Positions 53,090-64,000 are shown, counted from the first letter of the stretch. The stretch is DNA of 64,000 nt from Massilia kyonggiensis (GCF_024756235.1 NZ_JANUGY010000002.1:124001-188000), one strand, 5' to 3'. Notes: generated by a model not told the origin, from the letters alone. Numbers and translations are program-made.

Positions 53090-54406
53090 ATGGATTCGAC
53101 CGTCACACCCGACAAGAATAAAACCCCGACCCAACCCAAGCGCTCGCGCCGCACCCGCATCATCGGGACCATCATCGCCATCCTCGCGATGGGCGGCCTG
53201 GGCTGGCTGGCCTGGCACCTCGTGCACCAGCAGCCGCAGGGTGCGCCCGGCGGCGCGGGCAGGCAGGGCGCGGGCGGGCCGGGTGCCGGCCGCGGCGGTC
53301 CGGGCGGCGGGCGCGGGGCGCCGGCCACGACGGTCGGCGTCGGCAAGGCCGAGCGGGCCGACATCCCGATCGTGCTGGACGCCCTCGGCACCGTGACCCC
53401 GGCCGCCGTCGCGACCGTGCGGCCGCAGGTCGGCGGCGTGCTGCAGAAGATCCTGTTCACGGAAGGCCAGCTCGTCAAGCAGGGCCAGGTGCTGGCGACG
53501 ATCGACCCGCGCCCGTCCCAGATGGCGCTGCTGCAGGCGACGGGCCAGCGCCAGCGCGACGAGGCCCAGCTCGAATCGGCCAAGGTCCTGCTGTCCCGCT
53601 ACCAGACGCTGCTCCAGCAGGACTCGATCGCGCGCCAGGACGTCGACACCCAGGCGGCCCTCGTGAAACAGCTGCAGGGCGCCGTCACGACCGACAAGGC
53701 GGCCGAAGGCATCGCGCAGATCAATCTCGGCTACACGCAGGTGCGCGCGCCGATCGCCGGCCGCGTGGGCCTGCGCACGGTGGACATCGGCAACCTCGTG
53801 GCCAGCAGCGACGCGAACGGCATCGCCGTCATCACCCAGCAATCGCCGATCGACGTGGAGTTCGCCGTGCCGCAGGATCACCTGCCCGCGATCCAGGAGC
53901 GCATCAACGCGAACGCCACGCTGCCCGCGACGGCGCTGGACCGCACCCGCACGCGCGAGCTGGCACAGGGCCGCTTCATGGCGCTGGACAACCAGGTCGA
54001 CACGGCGACCGGCACCGTCAAGGCCAAGGCCCGCTTCGGCAACGAGGCCTCCAAACTGTTCCCCAACCAGTTCGTGAACGTGCGCCTGCAGGTGAACGTC
54101 ATCAAGAACGCGATCACGGTGCCGGTGACGGCGCTGCGCCACGGCGCCAACGGCGACTACGTCTACGTGCTGGATCCGCGGACCCGCACCGTGGCGCTGA
54201 CGAACGTGAAGCGGGGCGAGGAAGATGCGGAGCGCGTCGAGATCACGAGCGGCCTGAAAGGCGGCGAGACCGTCATCACGGAAGGCGCGGACCGCCTGAA
54301 GGATGGCGCGAAGGTGACCTTGCCGGGCGAGCATCCGGCGCGCGGACAGGGCGGGCAGGCGGGCCAGCATCGCCGCCGCCAGCAGCAGGGCGGGGCGGCG
54401 CAATGA
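53090..54406 (+). CDS. mdtA: RND efflux periplasmic adaptor (MdtA-like)
   Basis: 438 residues from the ATG at 53090. An Arg/Lys-rich N-terminus and one membrane anchor ([23 protein letters not shown]) are followed by a Gly/Ala/Arg-rich linker, then the HlyD/AcrA fold: lipoyl half-motifs '[40 protein letters not shown]' and '[27 protein letters not shown]', a coiled-coil hairpin between them, beta-barrel and membrane-proximal domains. It links the MdtBC pump to the outer-membrane channel. An upstream in-frame start at 52961 would add a leader without a ribosome site. First gene of a five-gene operon. Confidence 0.93.
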   Translation: MDSTVTPDKNKTPTQPKRSRRTRIIGTIIAILAMGGLGWLAWHLVHQQPQGAPGGAGRQGAGGPGAGRGGPGGGRGAPATTVGVGKAERADIPIVLDALGTVTPAAVATVRPQVGGVLQKILFTEGQLVKQGQVLATIDPRPSQMALLQATGQRQRDEAQLESAKVLLSRYQTLLQQDSIARQDVDTQAALVKQLQGAVTTDKAAEGIAQINLGYTQVRAPIAGRVGLRTVDIGNLVASSDANGIAVITQQSPIDVEFAVPQDHLPAIQERINANATLPATALDRTRTRELAQGRFMALDNQVDTATGTVKAKARFGNEASKLFPNQFVNVRLQVNVIKNAITVPVTALRHGANGDYVYVLDPRTRTVALTNVKRGEEDAERVEITSGLKGGETVITEGADRLKDGAKVTLPGEHPARGQGGQAGQHRRRQQQGGAAQ

Positions 54407-54416
54407 GGAGTGCCGC

Positions 54417-57400
54417 ATGAGTCCCTCCGCACCGTTCATCCGCCGACCCGTCGCCACGTCGCTGCTGATGCTGGCGATCGTGCTGGCGGGCCTCGTCGGC
54501 TACAAGTTCCTGCCGCTGTCGGCGCTGCCGCAGGTCGACTTCCCGACCATCCAGGTGCAGACGCTGTACCCGGGCGCGAGTCCGGAAGTGATGGCGCGCA
54601 CCGTGACGGCGCCGCTGGAACGCCAGTTCGGCCAGATGTCGGGCCTGGCGCGCATGAGTTCCAACAGCGCGGCCGGCGTCTCCGTGATCACCCTGCAGTT
54701 CACCTTGGGCCAGACGCTCGACGTGGCCGAGCAGGAAGTCCAGGCCGCGATCAACGCGGGCGGTTCGCTGCTGCCGACCGACCTGCCGGCGCCGCCGGTC
54801 TACGCGAAGGTCAACCCGGCCGACGCGCCCGTGCTGACGCTCGCGATCACGTCCGACTCGATGCCGCTGACGGAGGTGCAGAACCTCGTCAACACGCGCC
54901 TCGCGCTGAAGATCAGCCAGGTCACGGGCGTGGGGCTCGTTACCCTGCAGGGCGGCCAGCGTCCGGCCGTGCGCATCCAGGCGAACACGGAGGCGCTCGC
55001 CGCCAACGGCCTCGGTCTCGACACGCTGCGCACCGCGATCACGAACGCGAACGCCAACAGCGCCAAGGGCAGCTTCGACGGCCCCCTCCGGGCGTACACC
55101 ATCAACGCCAACGACCAGCTGGTGACGGTGCCCGACTACACGAATTTGATCGTCGCGTACAAGAACGGCGCGCCGGTGCGCCTGGGCGACGTGGCGAAGG
55201 TCGTCGACAGCGCGGAAAACGTCAAGCTGGGCGCGTGGGCGAACATGAAGCCGGCGATCATCCTGAACGTGCAGCGCCAGCCGGGCGCCAACGTGATCGC
55301 CACCGTGGACGCCATCAAGCAGCGCCTGCCCGAACTGCAGGCCAGCCTGCCGCAGAGCATCCACATGGACGTGCTGTCGGACCGCACGAACGGCATCCGC
55401 GCGTCCGTCGAACACGTGCAGATCGAACTGGTGCTGGCCGTCGTCCTCGTCGTGCTCGTGATCTTCGCGTTCCTGCACAGCGTGCGTGCCACCGTGATCG
55501 CCAGCCTCGCCGTGCCGATCTCGCTCGTCGGCACGTTCGGCATCATGTACCTGCTCGGGTACAGTCTCAATAACCTCTCGCTGATGGCGTTGACGATCGC
55601 GACCGGCTTCGTCGTCGACGACGCCATCGTCATGATCGAGAACATCGCGCGCTACATCGAAGAAGGCGAGAAGCCGATGGACGCCGCGCTGAAGGGCGCC
55701 ACGCAGATCGGCTTCACGATCATCTCGCTGACCGTGTCGCTGATCGCCGTGCTGATCCCGCTGCTGTTCATGGGCGACGTCGTGGGCCGGCTGTTCCGCG
55801 AATTTGCCGTGTCGCTCGCGATCACGATCCTGATCTCGGCCGTCGTGTCGCTGACGCTCGTGCCGATGATGTCGGCCCGCTGGCTGAAGCAGCACGACAA
55901 GTCGCACGAAACCCCGTTCGCCCGCAAGTTCCAGTCGTTCTTCGACTGGACCGTGGGCCACTACGACCGCGGCCTGAACTGGGTCCTCGCACGCCAGGGC
56001 CTCACGCTGATCGTCGCGCTGGGCACGCTCGTGCTGACGGCGATCCTGTGGACGTTCATTCCGAAAAGCCTGTTCCCCACGCAGGACACGGGCCAGCTGC
56101 AGGCGCGCGTGGAAGCGCGCCAGGCGATCTCGTACAGTTCGATGGCCGAGATGCAGCAGGCCGCCGCGCGCGAGATCCTGGCCGACCCGGACGTGGAATC
56201 GCTCGCGTCGACGGTGGGCGTGGACGCCGCCAACAACACGATGCTCCACACGGGCACCATGCTGATCAACCTGAAGGCGAAGCACGGCGACCAGCAGGAC
56301 ATCATGGACCGCCTGCGTTTGCGCGTGGCGCAGAACGTGGCCGGCGTTTCTCTGTACCTGCAGCCGACGCAGGACCTCACCATCGACGCCGAGACGGGAC
56401 CGACGCAATACCGCCTGTCGCTCGAGGGCGCGGACACGAAGACGGTGACGGACTGGGCGCACAAGCTGGTGGCCGCGATGGCGCGCCGCAAGGAGCTTGC
56501 CAACGTCGTGACGGACGCCGGCGCGACCGGCGCCGCCGCCTACGTCAACATCGACCGCGACAGCGCGTCGCGCCTGTCCGTGACGGCATCGAACGTCGAC
56601 GATGCGTTGTACAGCGCGTTCGGCCAGCGCATCGTGTCGACCATCTTCACGGAAACGAACCAGTACCGCGTGATCCTGGAAGCGCAGCAGGATGAAAAGA
56701 TGTCGCTCGACGCCCTCGCGGACCTGCAGCTGCGCACGGGCTCGGGCGCGCCGACGCCGCTGTCCGCGATCGCCTCGATCACGGAGCAGGCCGCGCCGCT
56801 GCAGATCACGCACGTGGCGCAATACCCCGCGACGACGATCGGCTTCGACACCGCGTCCGGCGTCAAGCTGGGCACCGCCGTCGCGGCGATCAAGGACGTC
56901 GCCAAGGAGATCGGCCTGCCGGGGTCCGTGACCATGACGTTCCTCGGCGCGTCCGGCGCGTACCAGGCGTCGCTGTCGAACCAGCTGTGGCTGATCCTCG
57001 CGGCCGTGGTCTGCGTGTACATCGTGCTGGGCGTGCTGTACGAGAGCTACATCCACCCGCTGACAATCCTCTCCACGCTGCCGTCGGCCGGCGTCGGCGC
57101 GCTGCTGGCGCTGGGGATCACGGGGCAGGGCCTCGGCGTCATCGGCATCATCGGCATCATCCTGCTCATTGGCATCGTGAAGAAGAACGCGATCATGATG
57201 ATCGACTTCGCCATCGAGGCGGAACGCGACGAGGGCAAGGACCCGAGGACGGCGATCCACCAGGCCGCGATGCTGCGCTTCCGCCCCATCATCATGACGA
57301 CGCTGGCCGCGCTGTTCGCCGCCATCCCGCTGATGTTCGGCTGGGGCGAGGGCGCCGAGCTGCGCCGGCCGCTGGGCCTCGCCATCTTTGGCGGCCTGAT

Positions 57401-57521
57401 CGTCAGCCAGCTGCTCACGCTGTTCACCACGCCCGTCATCTATCTCGCGTTCGACCGCCTCGCGCGGCGCTGGCGCGGTGCGGAACCTGCCGCGGTCAAA
57501 CCCGGCGGAGCCGGCGCATGA
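54417..57521 (+). CDS. mdtB: RND multidrug efflux transporter subunit MdtB
   Basis: 1034 residues, a full-length HAE1-type RND pump: twelve membrane helices, two large periplasmic loops, and the proton-relay pair in '[15 protein letters not shown]' (TM4). The start '[42 protein letters not shown]' is characteristic of the MdtB branch. In Enterobacteria MdtB and MdtC form a B2C heterotrimer exporting bile salts, novobiocin and similar compounds. Overlaps mdtC by 4 bp. Confidence 0.94.
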   Translation: MSPSAPFIRRPVATSLLMLAIVLAGLVGYKFLPLSALPQVDFPTIQVQTLYPGASPEVMARTVTAPLERQFGQMSGLARMSSNSAAGVSVITLQFTLGQTLDVAEQEVQAAINAGGSLLPTDLPAPPVYAKVNPADAPVLTLAITSDSMPLTEVQNLVNTRLALKISQVTGVGLVTLQGGQRPAVRIQANTEALAANGLGLDTLRTAITNANANSAKGSFDGPLRAYTINANDQLVTVPDYTNLIVAYKNGAPVRLGDVAKVVDSAENVKLGAWANMKPAIILNVQRQPGANVIATVDAIKQRLPELQASLPQSIHMDVLSDRTNGIRASVEHVQIELVLAVVLVVLVIFAFLHSVRATVIASLAVPISLVGTFGIMYLLGYSLNNLSLMALTIATGFVVDDAIVMIENIARYIEEGEKPMDAALKGATQIGFTIISLTVSLIAVLIPLLFMGDVVGRLFREFAVSLAITILISAVVSLTLVPMMSARWLKQHDKSHETPFARKFQSFFDWTVGHYDRGLNWVLARQGLTLIVALGTLVLTAILWTFIPKSLFPTQDTGQLQARVEARQAISYSSMAEMQQAAAREILADPDVESLASTVGVDAANNTMLHTGTMLINLKAKHGDQQDIMDRLRLRVAQNVAGVSLYLQPTQDLTIDAETGPTQYRLSLEGADTKTVTDWAHKLVAAMARRKELANVVTDAGATGAAAYVNIDRDSASRLSVTASNVDDALYSAFGQRIVSTIFTETNQYRVILEAQQDEKMSLDALADLQLRTGSGAPTPLSAIASITEQAAPLQITHVAQYPATTIGFDTASGVKLGTAVAAIKDVAKEIGLPGSVTMTFLGASGAYQASLSNQLWLILAAVVCVYIVLGVLYESYIHPLTILSTLPSAGVGALLALGITGQGLGVIGIIGIILLIGIVKKNAIMMIDFAIEAERDEGKDPRTAIHQAAMLRFRPIIMTTLAALFAAIPLMFGWGEGAELRRPLGLAIFGGLIVSQLLTLFTTPVIYLAFDRLARRWRGAEPAAVKPGGAGA

Positions 57522-60500
57522 GTCTCTCGCAGCCGTTCATCAGGCGGCCCATCGCGACGGTGCTGCTGACCATCGGCATCGCGCTGGCGGGCATCGGCGC
57601 GTTCTTCGTGCTGCCCGTGTCGCCGCTGCCGCAGGTCGACTTCCCGACGATCTCCGTGTCCGCCAACCTGCCGGGCGGCAGTCCGGACACGATGGCGACG
57701 TCGGTGGCCACGCCGCTGGAACGGCGGCTGGGCGTGATCGCGGGCGTCAACGAGATGACGTCCAGCAGCGGCAACGGCTCCACCCGCATCAACCTGCAGT
57801 TCGACCTGACGCGCCAGATCGATTCCGCCGCGCGCGAAGTGCAGGCCGCGATCAACGCGGCGCGCGCCGACCTGCCGGCCACCTTGCGCAGCAACCCGAC
57901 GTACCGCAAGGCCAATCCGGCCGACGCACCGATCATCATCCTCGCGCTGACGTCCAAGACGCGCAGCCCCGGGCAGATCTACGACGAAGTGTCGAACGTC
58001 GTGCAGCAGAAACTCGCGCAGGTGAAGGGCGTGGGCGACGTGGAGCTCGGCGGCGGCTCGCTGCCCGCGGTGCGCGTCGACCTGAACCCGTACCAGCTGA
58101 ACCAGTACGGCCTGTCGACCGAGGACGTGCGCGCCGCCATCCAGGCGACGAACGCCAACCGGCCGAAGGGCGCGCTGGAAGGCCAGGGCATGCGCCTGCA
58201 GATCTATTCGCAGGCGAACACGCCGACCAATGGCCGCACGGCGGCCGACTACAAGGGCCTCGTCGTCGCCTGGCGCAACGGTTCCGCGATCCGGCTGCAG
58301 GACGTGGCCGACGTGAAGGACGGCGTCGAGGACATCCACACGCTGGGCCTGTTCAACGGCGAGCCCGCCGTGATCGTGCTGGTGACGAGCCAGCCGGGCG
58401 CCAACGTCATCGAGACCGTGGACGGCGTGCGCGCGCTGCTGCCGCAATTGCAGGCCCAGTTGCCGCAGGACGTGCGCATGCAGGTGGCGTCGGACCGCAC
58501 CAATTCCATTCGCGCGTCGCTGCACGAGATCGAGATGACGTTGATGATCTCGATCCTGCTCGTCGTGCTCGTGGTGTCCGTGTTCCTGCGCAGCGTGCGC
58601 GCCACCATCGTGCCCGCCGTGGCGACCGTCGTGTCGCTGCTGGGCACCTTCGGCGTGATGTATTTGCTGGGCTTCTCCCTGAACAACCTGTCGCTGATGG
58701 CGCTCACGGTGGCGACGGGATTCGTCGTCGACGACGCCATCGTCGTGCTGGAGAACACGAGCCGCCACGTGGAGGCGGGCATGGACCGCATGAAGGCGGC
58801 GCTGCTGGGCGCGCAGGAAGTGGGCTTCACCGTGCTGTCCATCAGCCTGTCGCTCGTGGCCGTGTTCATCCCGCTGCTGTTCATGGGCGGCCAGGTGGGC
58901 CGGCTGTTCCGCGAATTCGCCGTCACGCTGTCGGCCGCGGTGATGATCTCGCTCGTGATCTCGCTGACGACGACGCCGATGCTGTGCGCGATGCTGCTGA
59001 AACCCGGCCAGAAGCTGCACGACCACGTGGGCCGCAAGCAGGGCCGCCTCGGCCGCTGGGCCGAGCGCAGCTTCAACGGCGTGCTGAAATCGTACGAGCA
59101 TGCGCTCGACTGGGCGCTCGACATGAAGGCGCTCGTGATGCTGATCCTCGTGTTCGTGGTGGGACTGAACGTCTACCTGTTCTCGGCCGCGCCGAAAGGC
59201 TTCTTCCCGCAGCAGGACACGGGCCAGGTCAACGGCGGCCTGCGCGCCGACCAGAGCATCTCGTTCCAGGCCATGCAGGGCAAGCTGCGCCAGCTCGTGA
59301 ACATCATCAAGAGCGACCCCGCCGTGGACACCGTCGTCGGCTTCACGGGCGGCTCGCGGGCGGGCGGCGGCTTCATGTTCCTGAACCTGAAGCCGGTCGA
59401 GGAGCGCGCCAAGGGCGAGAGCGGCCAGGCCGTGATCGCGCGCCTGCGTCCGAAACTTGCGCAGGTGACGGGCGTGCAGCTGTTCCTGAATCCCGTGCAG
59501 GACTTGCGCATGGGCGGGCGCCAGTCGAACTCCACGTACCAGTACACGCTCAAGAGCGACAACCGCGCCGACCTGAAAACGTGGGCAATGAGGCTGGCCG
59601 ATGCGATGAAGGGGCAGGAGGCGCTGACCGACGTCGACACGGACCAGGCGGACAACGGCGTCGAGACCTATGTCGACATCGACAAGCAGACCGCGTCGCG
59701 CCTCGGCATCAGCGCGAAGGACATCGACAACGCGCTGTACGACGCGTTCGGCCAGCGCCAGGTCGCCAATATCTACGACGAGTTGAACCAGTACCACGTG
59801 ATCATGGGCGTCGCGCAGAAGTATGCGCGCTCGCCGGCCGCGCTGGACGACGTCTACGTGCCGTCGAAGAACGCGGCTACGACCACCACCGCGGGCACGC
59901 CCGCCGCGCCGGCGAACCTGACGGCCGCGCGCGACCCGTCCAGCGGCTCGGCGCTGTCGTCGTCCGCCACGACGATGGTGCCGCTGTCCGCCATCGCGCA
60001 CTTCGCCGAACGCGCGACGCCGAGCTCCGTCAACCACCAGGACGGCGAGCTGGCGACGACGATTTCGTTCAACCTCGCGCAGGGCTATTCGCTGTCGGAA
60101 GCGCAGCAGGCCGTCAAGCAGGCCGAGGCCGACATCGGCATGCCGACCAACGTGCGCGGCAGCTTCCAGGGCCAGGCCAAGCAGGCGCAGGAATCGAACC
60201 AGCAGCAGCCGCTGCTGATCCTCGCCGCCATCGTCGTCATCTACATCGTCCTCGGCATCCTGTACGAAAGCCTCGTGCATCCGGTCACGGTGCTGTCGAC
60301 GCTGCCGTCGGCCGGCGTGGGCGCCGTGCTGGCGCTGCTGCTGTTCCGCATGGAGTTTTCCATCATCGCGCTGATCGGCGTGTTCCTCCTGATCGGCATC
60401 GTGAAAAAGAACGCGATCCTGATCATCGACTTCGCGCTGGAGGCGGAGCGCGCGCGCGGGCTGTCGGCCACGGAAGCCGTGCGCGAGGCGTGCCTGCTGC

Positions 60501-60760
60501 GCTTCCGCCCGATCCTGATGACGACCCTGGCCGCGGCGCTGGGCGCGCTGCCGCTGGCGATCGGCTTCGGCGAAGGCTCCGAGCTGCGCCAGCCGCTGGG
60601 CATCGCCATCATCGGCGGCCTGGTCGCGAGCCAGCTGCTGACGCTCCTCACGACGCCCGTCGTCTACGTCTACCTCGACAAGCTCCGCCGCCGCAACGCG
60701 GACGAGCACCACCTGGTCCGCCATCCGCTGGAGGACCAGCCCACGACTTCCCAGCCATGA
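57518..60760 (+). CDS. mdtC: RND multidrug efflux transporter subunit MdtC
   Basis: 1080 residues, paralogous to the preceding gene product and about 45 residues longer because of an insertion in the second periplasmic loop (an Ala/Thr/Ser-rich stretch near residues 785-820, '[21 protein letters not shown]'). The proton-relay pair is in '[15 protein letters not shown]'. ATGA overlaps join it to mdtB (57518-57521) and to the outer-membrane gene (60757-60760), so translation is coupled throughout. Confidence 0.94.
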   Translation: MSLSQPFIRRPIATVLLTIGIALAGIGAFFVLPVSPLPQVDFPTISVSANLPGGSPDTMATSVATPLERRLGVIAGVNEMTSSSGNGSTRINLQFDLTRQIDSAAREVQAAINAARADLPATLRSNPTYRKANPADAPIIILALTSKTRSPGQIYDEVSNVVQQKLAQVKGVGDVELGGGSLPAVRVDLNPYQLNQYGLSTEDVRAAIQATNANRPKGALEGQGMRLQIYSQANTPTNGRTAADYKGLVVAWRNGSAIRLQDVADVKDGVEDIHTLGLFNGEPAVIVLVTSQPGANVIETVDGVRALLPQLQAQLPQDVRMQVASDRTNSIRASLHEIEMTLMISILLVVLVVSVFLRSVRATIVPAVATVVSLLGTFGVMYLLGFSLNNLSLMALTVATGFVVDDAIVVLENTSRHVEAGMDRMKAALLGAQEVGFTVLSISLSLVAVFIPLLFMGGQVGRLFREFAVTLSAAVMISLVISLTTTPMLCAMLLKPGQKLHDHVGRKQGRLGRWAERSFNGVLKSYEHALDWALDMKALVMLILVFVVGLNVYLFSAAPKGFFPQQDTGQVNGGLRADQSISFQAMQGKLRQLVNIIKSDPAVDTVVGFTGGSRAGGGFMFLNLKPVEERAKGESGQAVIARLRPKLAQVTGVQLFLNPVQDLRMGGRQSNSTYQYTLKSDNRADLKTWAMRLADAMKGQEALTDVDTDQADNGVETYVDIDKQTASRLGISAKDIDNALYDAFGQRQVANIYDELNQYHVIMGVAQKYARSPAALDDVYVPSKNAATTTTAGTPAAPANLTAARDPSSGSALSSSATTMVPLSAIAHFAERATPSSVNHQDGELATTISFNLAQGYSLSEAQQAVKQAEADIGMPTNVRGSFQGQAKQAQESNQQQPLLILAAIVVIYIVLGILYESLVHPVTVLSTLPSAGVGAVLALLLFRMEFSIIALIGVFLLIGIVKKNAILIIDFALEAERARGLSATEAVREACLLRFRPILMTTLAAALGALPLAIGFGEGSELRQPLGIAIIGGLVASQLLTLLTTPVVYVYLDKLRRRNADEHHLVRHPLEDQPTTSQP

Positions 60761-62199
60761 ACCGAACCATGCGATTTACCACGACCATTCGCCCGCTGAT
60801 CCCTGCGCTGCTCGCCGCCGCCGTGCTGTCCGGCTGCGCGCTCGCGCCCACGTACGAGCGTCCGGCGACGCCGCAGCCGGCCGCGTTCAAGGAGCTGCAG
60901 GGATGGGCGCCGGCAGCCCCTGCGGACGCGCTCGACCGCGGCCCGTGGTGGACCCTGTTCAACGATCCGGTGCTCGACGGCCTCGTGCGCCAGGTCGAGG
61001 TCAGCAACCAGAACGTGGCGGCGGCGGTGGCCGCGTACAGCCAGGCGCGCGCGCTCGTCGCGCAGCAGCGCGCGTCGCTGTTCCCGACCGTGACGCTGAC
61101 CGGCGGCGCGAACAGAAACGGCAACGGCGGCGGCAACGACAACAACAACGGCCGCACCTCGAACAGCTTCCGCCTGAACATCGGGTCGAGCTGGGAGCCG
61201 GACGTGTGGGGCCGCCTGCGTGCCGGCATCTCGGCGGCGCAGGCCAATGCGCAGGCCAGCGCGGCCGACCTCGCGTCCGCGCGCCTGTCCGCGCAGGGCG
61301 AACTGGCGGCGGACTATTTTTCGCTGCGTTCCGTCGACGCCCAGCGCGCGCTGCTGGCCACGACCATCGAAGGCTACCAGCGCGTGCTGAAGATCACGCA
61401 GAACCGGTTCGACGTGGGCATCGTGCCGCACTCGGACGTCTACCAGGCCCAGACCCAGCTCGCCAGCGCGCAGAGCGACGACCTGACGCTGGCCCGCCAG
61501 CGCGCGCAGCTGGAGCACGCGATCGCGGTCCTCGTCGGCAAGGCGCCGGCCGACTTCGCGCTGGCGCCGGCGCAGTGGAACGTGACTGTGCCGGACGTGC
61601 CGGTCGGTGTGCCGTCCACGCTGCTGGAGCGGCGTCCCGACATCGCCGCGTCCGAACGCGCCGTGGCCGCGGCCAATGCGCAGATCGGCATCGTGCGCGC
61701 CGCCTACTTCCCGCAGATCGGCCTGACGGCATCGTACGGCCCGTCCGCCAGCGCCATCGGCGATTTGTTCAAGGCGTCGAGCATGGCATGGGCATTGGGC
61801 CTGTCGGCCACGGAGACGATCTTCAACGGCGGCGCCAACCGCGCGGCGGTGCAGGGCGCCAACGCGGCGCGCGAACAGGCCGTCGCGCGCTACCGCCAGA
61901 CGGTGCTGGATGCCTTCGCCGACGTCGAGGACCAGCTGAACGCCACGCGCGTGCTGGCGCAGCAGCAGGAGCTGCAGCGCCAGGCATCGGAAGCGGCGGA
62001 CAAGGTCGAGGAGCAGGTGCTGAACCGCTACAAGGCGGGCCAGGTGAGTTATTCGGAAGTGGTGCAGGCCCAGGTGACGGCGCTGAACGCGCGCCGCGCG
62101 CTCGTGCAGACGCAGGGCAACCGCCAGACGACGGCCGTGGCGCTGATCCAGTCGCTGGGCGGCGGCTGGCACGCGGACCAGCTCACCGCGCAGGAGTAG
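60757..62199 (+). CDS. NodT-family outer-membrane efflux lipoprotein
   Basis: 480 residues with a lipoprotein signal (LLAAAVLSGC, lipidated C27) and two OEP repeats ('AQRALLATTIEGYQRVLKITQNRFDVGIVPHSDVYQAQTQLASAQ' and 'QVLNRYKAGQVSYSEVVQAQVTALNA'). It forms the TolC-like trimeric exit duct for the MdtABC pump. An Asn/Gly-rich insertion (about residues 118-132) lies in the first repeat. Start overlaps the mdtC stop. Confidence 0.94.
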   Translation: MNRTMRFTTTIRPLIPALLAAAVLSGCALAPTYERPATPQPAAFKELQGWAPAAPADALDRGPWWTLFNDPVLDGLVRQVEVSNQNVAAAVAAYSQARALVAQQRASLFPTVTLTGGANRNGNGGGNDNNNGRTSNSFRLNIGSSWEPDVWGRLRAGISAAQANAQASAADLASARLSAQGELAADYFSLRSVDAQRALLATTIEGYQRVLKITQNRFDVGIVPHSDVYQAQTQLASAQSDDLTLARQRAQLEHAIAVLVGKAPADFALAPAQWNVTVPDVPVGVPSTLLERRPDIAASERAVAAANAQIGIVRAAYFPQIGLTASYGPSASAIGDLFKASSMAWALGLSATETIFNGGANRAAVQGANAAREQAVARYRQTVLDAFADVEDQLNATRVLAQQQELQRQASEAADKVEEQVLNRYKAGQVSYSEVVQAQVTALNARRALVQTQGNRQTTAVALIQSLGGGWHADQLTAQE

Positions 62200-62204
62200 G
62201 CGTC

Positions 62205-62603
62205 ATGCCCGCGTGGAGCGCGTTGTACCTGGCCGGCGACGTCGCGCTGTCGGCGTGGATGCTGCGCCACGACTTTCGCCGCCGCGGCCGCGCGGCCGTC
62301 ATCGCGACGGCCGAACTGCTGGGCAGCGTGAGCCTCGCGCTGCCGGCGCTCGCTTACCTCGACGAGGACTTCGCCGCGTTGCTGAACGAGTCGGCGCTGT
62401 GGACGTTCTTCGCGCTCGGGATGGCGGCGCTGGTCTGTTTCGGCTGGCGCGACATCCGCGCGAGCCTGCGCGACCCGCGCACGGCCTGGCTGCCGCCGCG
62501 CCGCCGCTGGCTCCTCACGGCGCTGGGCCCCGGCATGATGCTGGCAGCCGCGCTGCCCGAAGTGTGGTGGGGCAGCCTGGCCCTCACGCACGTCCCGCAA
62601 TAA
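62205..62603 (+). CDS. Small inner-membrane protein of unknown function in the mdt operon
   Basis: 132 residues with three to four hydrophobic segments ('SALYLAGDVALSAWML', 'AVIATAELLGSVSLALPALAYL', 'ALWTFFALGMAALVCF', 'WLLTALGPGMMLAAALPEVWW'). No family recognised. It begins 5 bp after the NodT gene stop, so it is surely co-transcribed, and it ends at the palindrome. It could be an accessory of the pump or merely a passenger. Confidence 0.65.
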   Translation: MPAWSALYLAGDVALSAWMLRHDFRRRGRAAVIATAELLGSVSLALPALAYLDEDFAALLNESALWTFFALGMAALVCFGWRDIRASLRDPRTAWLPPRRRWLLTALGPGMMLAAALPEVWWGSLALTHVPQ

Positions 62604-62661
62604 ATTCGGGGTCAGAGCACATTTTCAGCGCCAAATCGAAATGTGCTCTGACCCCGAATTT
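62602..62661. repeat. 23-bp perfect inverted repeat (REP-like palindrome) between two stop codons
   Basis: Arms at 62602-62624 and 62639-62661, core GGGGTCAGAGCACATTT and its exact complement, 14-nt loop. The left arm shares two bases with the TAA of the plus-strand gene (62601-62603) and the right arm shares one base with the stop of the minus-strand gene (62661-62663). The GGTCAGAGCAC core is, from memory, a widespread dispersed palindrome in betaproteobacteria. As a hairpin with T-rich flanks it can serve as a two-way terminator. Confidence 0.85.
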
Positions 62662-63653
62662 CAGCGGTTTTCGCGGCCCCACTTCTGGGCCAGCACCGCG
62701 CACACCATCAGCTGGATCTGGTGGAACAGCATCACGGGCAGGATGACCATGCCCAGCGCGCTCGGCGCGAACAGCACCTTTGCCATCGGCACGCCGCTCG
62801 CGAGACTCTTTTTCGAGCCGCAGAACACGATGGTGATCTCGTCCTCGCGGCTGAAGCCCAGGCGCCGGCTCGTCCACGTGGCGAGGCCCAGCGCGATCGC
62901 CAGCATCACGCAGCTGATGACGACGAGGCCCGCGAGCGATGCCCCCGACAGCTTGTGCCACAGGCCTTCGTTGACGGATTCGGAAAACGCCGTGTAGACG
63001 ACCAGCAGGATCGAGCCCTGGTCGACGATCTTCAGCATCGGCTTGTGGCGGTCCACCCACTTCCCGATCCACGGACGCAGGAACTGGCCGGCCAGGAAGG
63101 GCAGCAGCAGTTGTTCGACGATGGTGATCACCGCGTCCAGCGACGAACCGCCCGCCGCGCCTTGCACGATCAGCGTGGACACGAGCAGCGGCGTGACGAA
63201 GATGCCGACGAAGTTCGAGGCCGACGCGCTGCACACGGCCGCCGCCACGTTCCCCCGCGCCATCGACGTGAAGGCGATCGACGACTGCACGGTGGAGGGC
63301 AGGGTGCACAGGAACAGGATGCCCACGTACAGCTCGGGCGTGATCACGCTGCCCGCCAGCGGCTTCAGGGCGAGGCCCAGCAGCGGGAACATGACGAAGG
63401 TCGACGCGAGCACCAGCAGGTGCAGGCGCCAGTGCGTCATCCCGGCGACGATCGCTTCGCGCGACAGCTTGGCGCCGTGCAGGAAAAACAACAGGCCGAT
63501 GGCGACGGTGGTGACCTTGCCGAGGACGACGGCCGTCTCGCCCGCGCACGGCAGCACGCTCGCGAGGGCGACGGTGCACAGCAGCAGGATGGTGAAGGTG
63601 TCGATCGACAGGCGGCGCAGGACGGCGGACGTGCGTTCGAAGAGGCTGGGCAT
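62661..63653 (-). CDS. Bile acid:sodium symporter family protein (YfeH-like)
   Basis: A 330-residue inner-membrane protein with about ten hydrophobic helices. Features of the SBF/BASS fold: 'GLLFFLHGAKLSREAIVAGMTHW', 'LCTLPSTVQSSIAFTSMARGNVAAAVCSASASNFVGIFVTPLL' (the unwound crossover helix of the sodium site) and 'IVFCGSKKSLASGVPMAKVLF'. The last two are typical of the YfeH subgroup. The true substrate of these proteins is unknown. Convergent with the mdt operon. Confidence 0.9.
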   Translation of the reverse strand: MPSLFERTSAVLRRLSIDTFTILLLCTVALASVLPCAGETAVVLGKVTTVAIGLLFFLHGAKLSREAIVAGMTHWRLHLLVLASTFVMFPLLGLALKPLAGSVITPELYVGILFLCTLPSTVQSSIAFTSMARGNVAAAVCSASASNFVGIFVTPLLVSTLIVQGAAGGSSLDAVITIVEQLLLPFLAGQFLRPWIGKWVDRHKPMLKIVDQGSILLVVYTAFSESVNEGLWHKLSGASLAGLVVISCVMLAIALGLATWTSRRLGFSREDEITIVFCGSKKSLASGVPMAKVLFAPSALGMVILPVMLFHQIQLMVCAVLAQKWGRENR

Positions 63654-63894
63654 GACGGGGAAGACGGACGAAATCGGTCATTGTACCGGCTCGCCGCCGT
63701 GGTCGCTTGCCGGCACGATGCGGCACCGGAGTAACGTAAATACGCCTGATCAGCCAAATCGCGGGATGTGGCGTCCGCGCGACGCCGATATCCGGGCTGT
63801 ACATACTCTGCGGCAACGAATTATGACAATTTTGTTTCCGAAGCAAGACATGCAGACGATATACTCGTGTCTGCTTTTTTTCGCGAGGTTTGTC

Positions 63895-64000
63895 TTGTTC
63901 AAATCCGTCGTCCTTCCCGTCGCCCTGCTGGGGGCCAGCGCCGTTGCGCTCGCCGACGAGGGCCAGTGGCAGCCGCACCAGCTGCCGCAGCTGAAATCCG
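63895..64000 (+). CDS. S46 family dipeptidyl peptidase, N-terminus (gene continues past the window)
   Basis: 35 codons are visible. A signal peptide (FKSVVLPVALLGASAVALA) is followed by 'DEGQWQPHQLPQLKS', which matches the mature N-terminus of S46 peptidases (DPP7/DPP11, 'DEGMWxPxQLP'). I choose TTG at 63895 with GAGG 6 nt upstream. An in-frame ATG at 63850 exists, but a TATACT box at 63860-63865 lies between them and, if it is the -10, would put the transcript start after that ATG. Confidence 0.7.
   Translation, partial: MFKSVVLPVALLGASAVALADEGQWQPHQLPQLKS

Noticed and set aside
62602..62661. Inverted ends of an insertion sequence
   Set aside because: The arms enclose only 14 nt and no transposase, so it is a palindrome, not an IS.

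Overview
The window is high-GC, densely coded DNA from what looks like a betaproteobacterium, most likely Oxalobacteraceae (Massilia/Telluria/Janthinobacterium-like). This is an inference from gene content and codon style: ispD next to ispF, a phasin, an MdtABC-NodT efflux operon, many c-di-GMP and two-component proteins, secreted peptidases of families S53 and S46, and a TonB-dependent receptor. No rRNA, tRNA, CRISPR array, phage block or complete insertion sequence was seen.

Layout. 1-7.2 kb: a partial NHL-repeat protein, a Nudix hydrolase, a secreted HExxH protein, ispD-ispF, an MFS transporter, an FMN reductase, a glyoxalase-like protein and a Kv-type channel ending in a zinc ribbon. 7.2-9.1 kb: a REC-GGDEF(degenerate)-EAL protein. 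9.1-14.1 kb: a minus-strand operon of a Tat-exported flavin amine oxidase, a cytochrome c, a secreted RidA and a TonB-dependent receptor, which together suggest periplasmic oxidation of an imported amine. 14.1-15.2 kb: an AT-rich stretch with repeated AAATAAAGT motifs, then a gene encoding only the DNA-binding half of a Tn7 TnsB-like transposase. 15.4-20.7 kb: phasin, OpgC-like acyltransferase, a metallopeptidase/TPR/MORN protein and an SMP-30-like protein. 20.7-27.4 kb: a glucose-fructose-oxidoreductase-like protein, a sedolisin, a LytS/LytTR pair and a membrane histidine kinase. 27.4-31.1 kb: minus-strand ribA, a trypsin-like protease, an FHA membrane protein and a RibD-C-like reductase. 31.4-33.7 kb: a large sensor kinase.

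33.6-40.9 kb is a minus-strand run: receiver protein, HEAT-repeat membrane protein, processive GT2 glycosyltransferase and secreted TIM-barrel-like protein, all joined by ATGA start/stop overlaps, followed by a PilZ protein and a PAS-GGDEF-EAL protein. I read it as a c-di-GMP-linked exopolysaccharide locus of a type I do not recognise.

41-49.4 kb holds mostly single genes (methyltransferase, pirin with divergent MarR, SnoaL-like, DUF3820, DUF1810, NYN-LOTUS protein, a GH39 xylosidase fragment, AKR/SDR with divergent LysR). 49.4-52.9 kb holds a sodium:solute symporter and sppA, closed by a strong terminator. 53.1-62.6 kb is the mdtABC-nodT efflux operon plus a small membrane protein. A 60-bp palindrome sits exactly between this operon and a convergent bile-acid:sodium-symporter-type gene, and the window ends in the start of an S46 dipeptidyl peptidase.

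The candidates for undescribed biology are the amine-oxidation operon, the TnsB half-gene with its repeat cluster, and the receiver-HEAT-GT2-TIM-PilZ locus.
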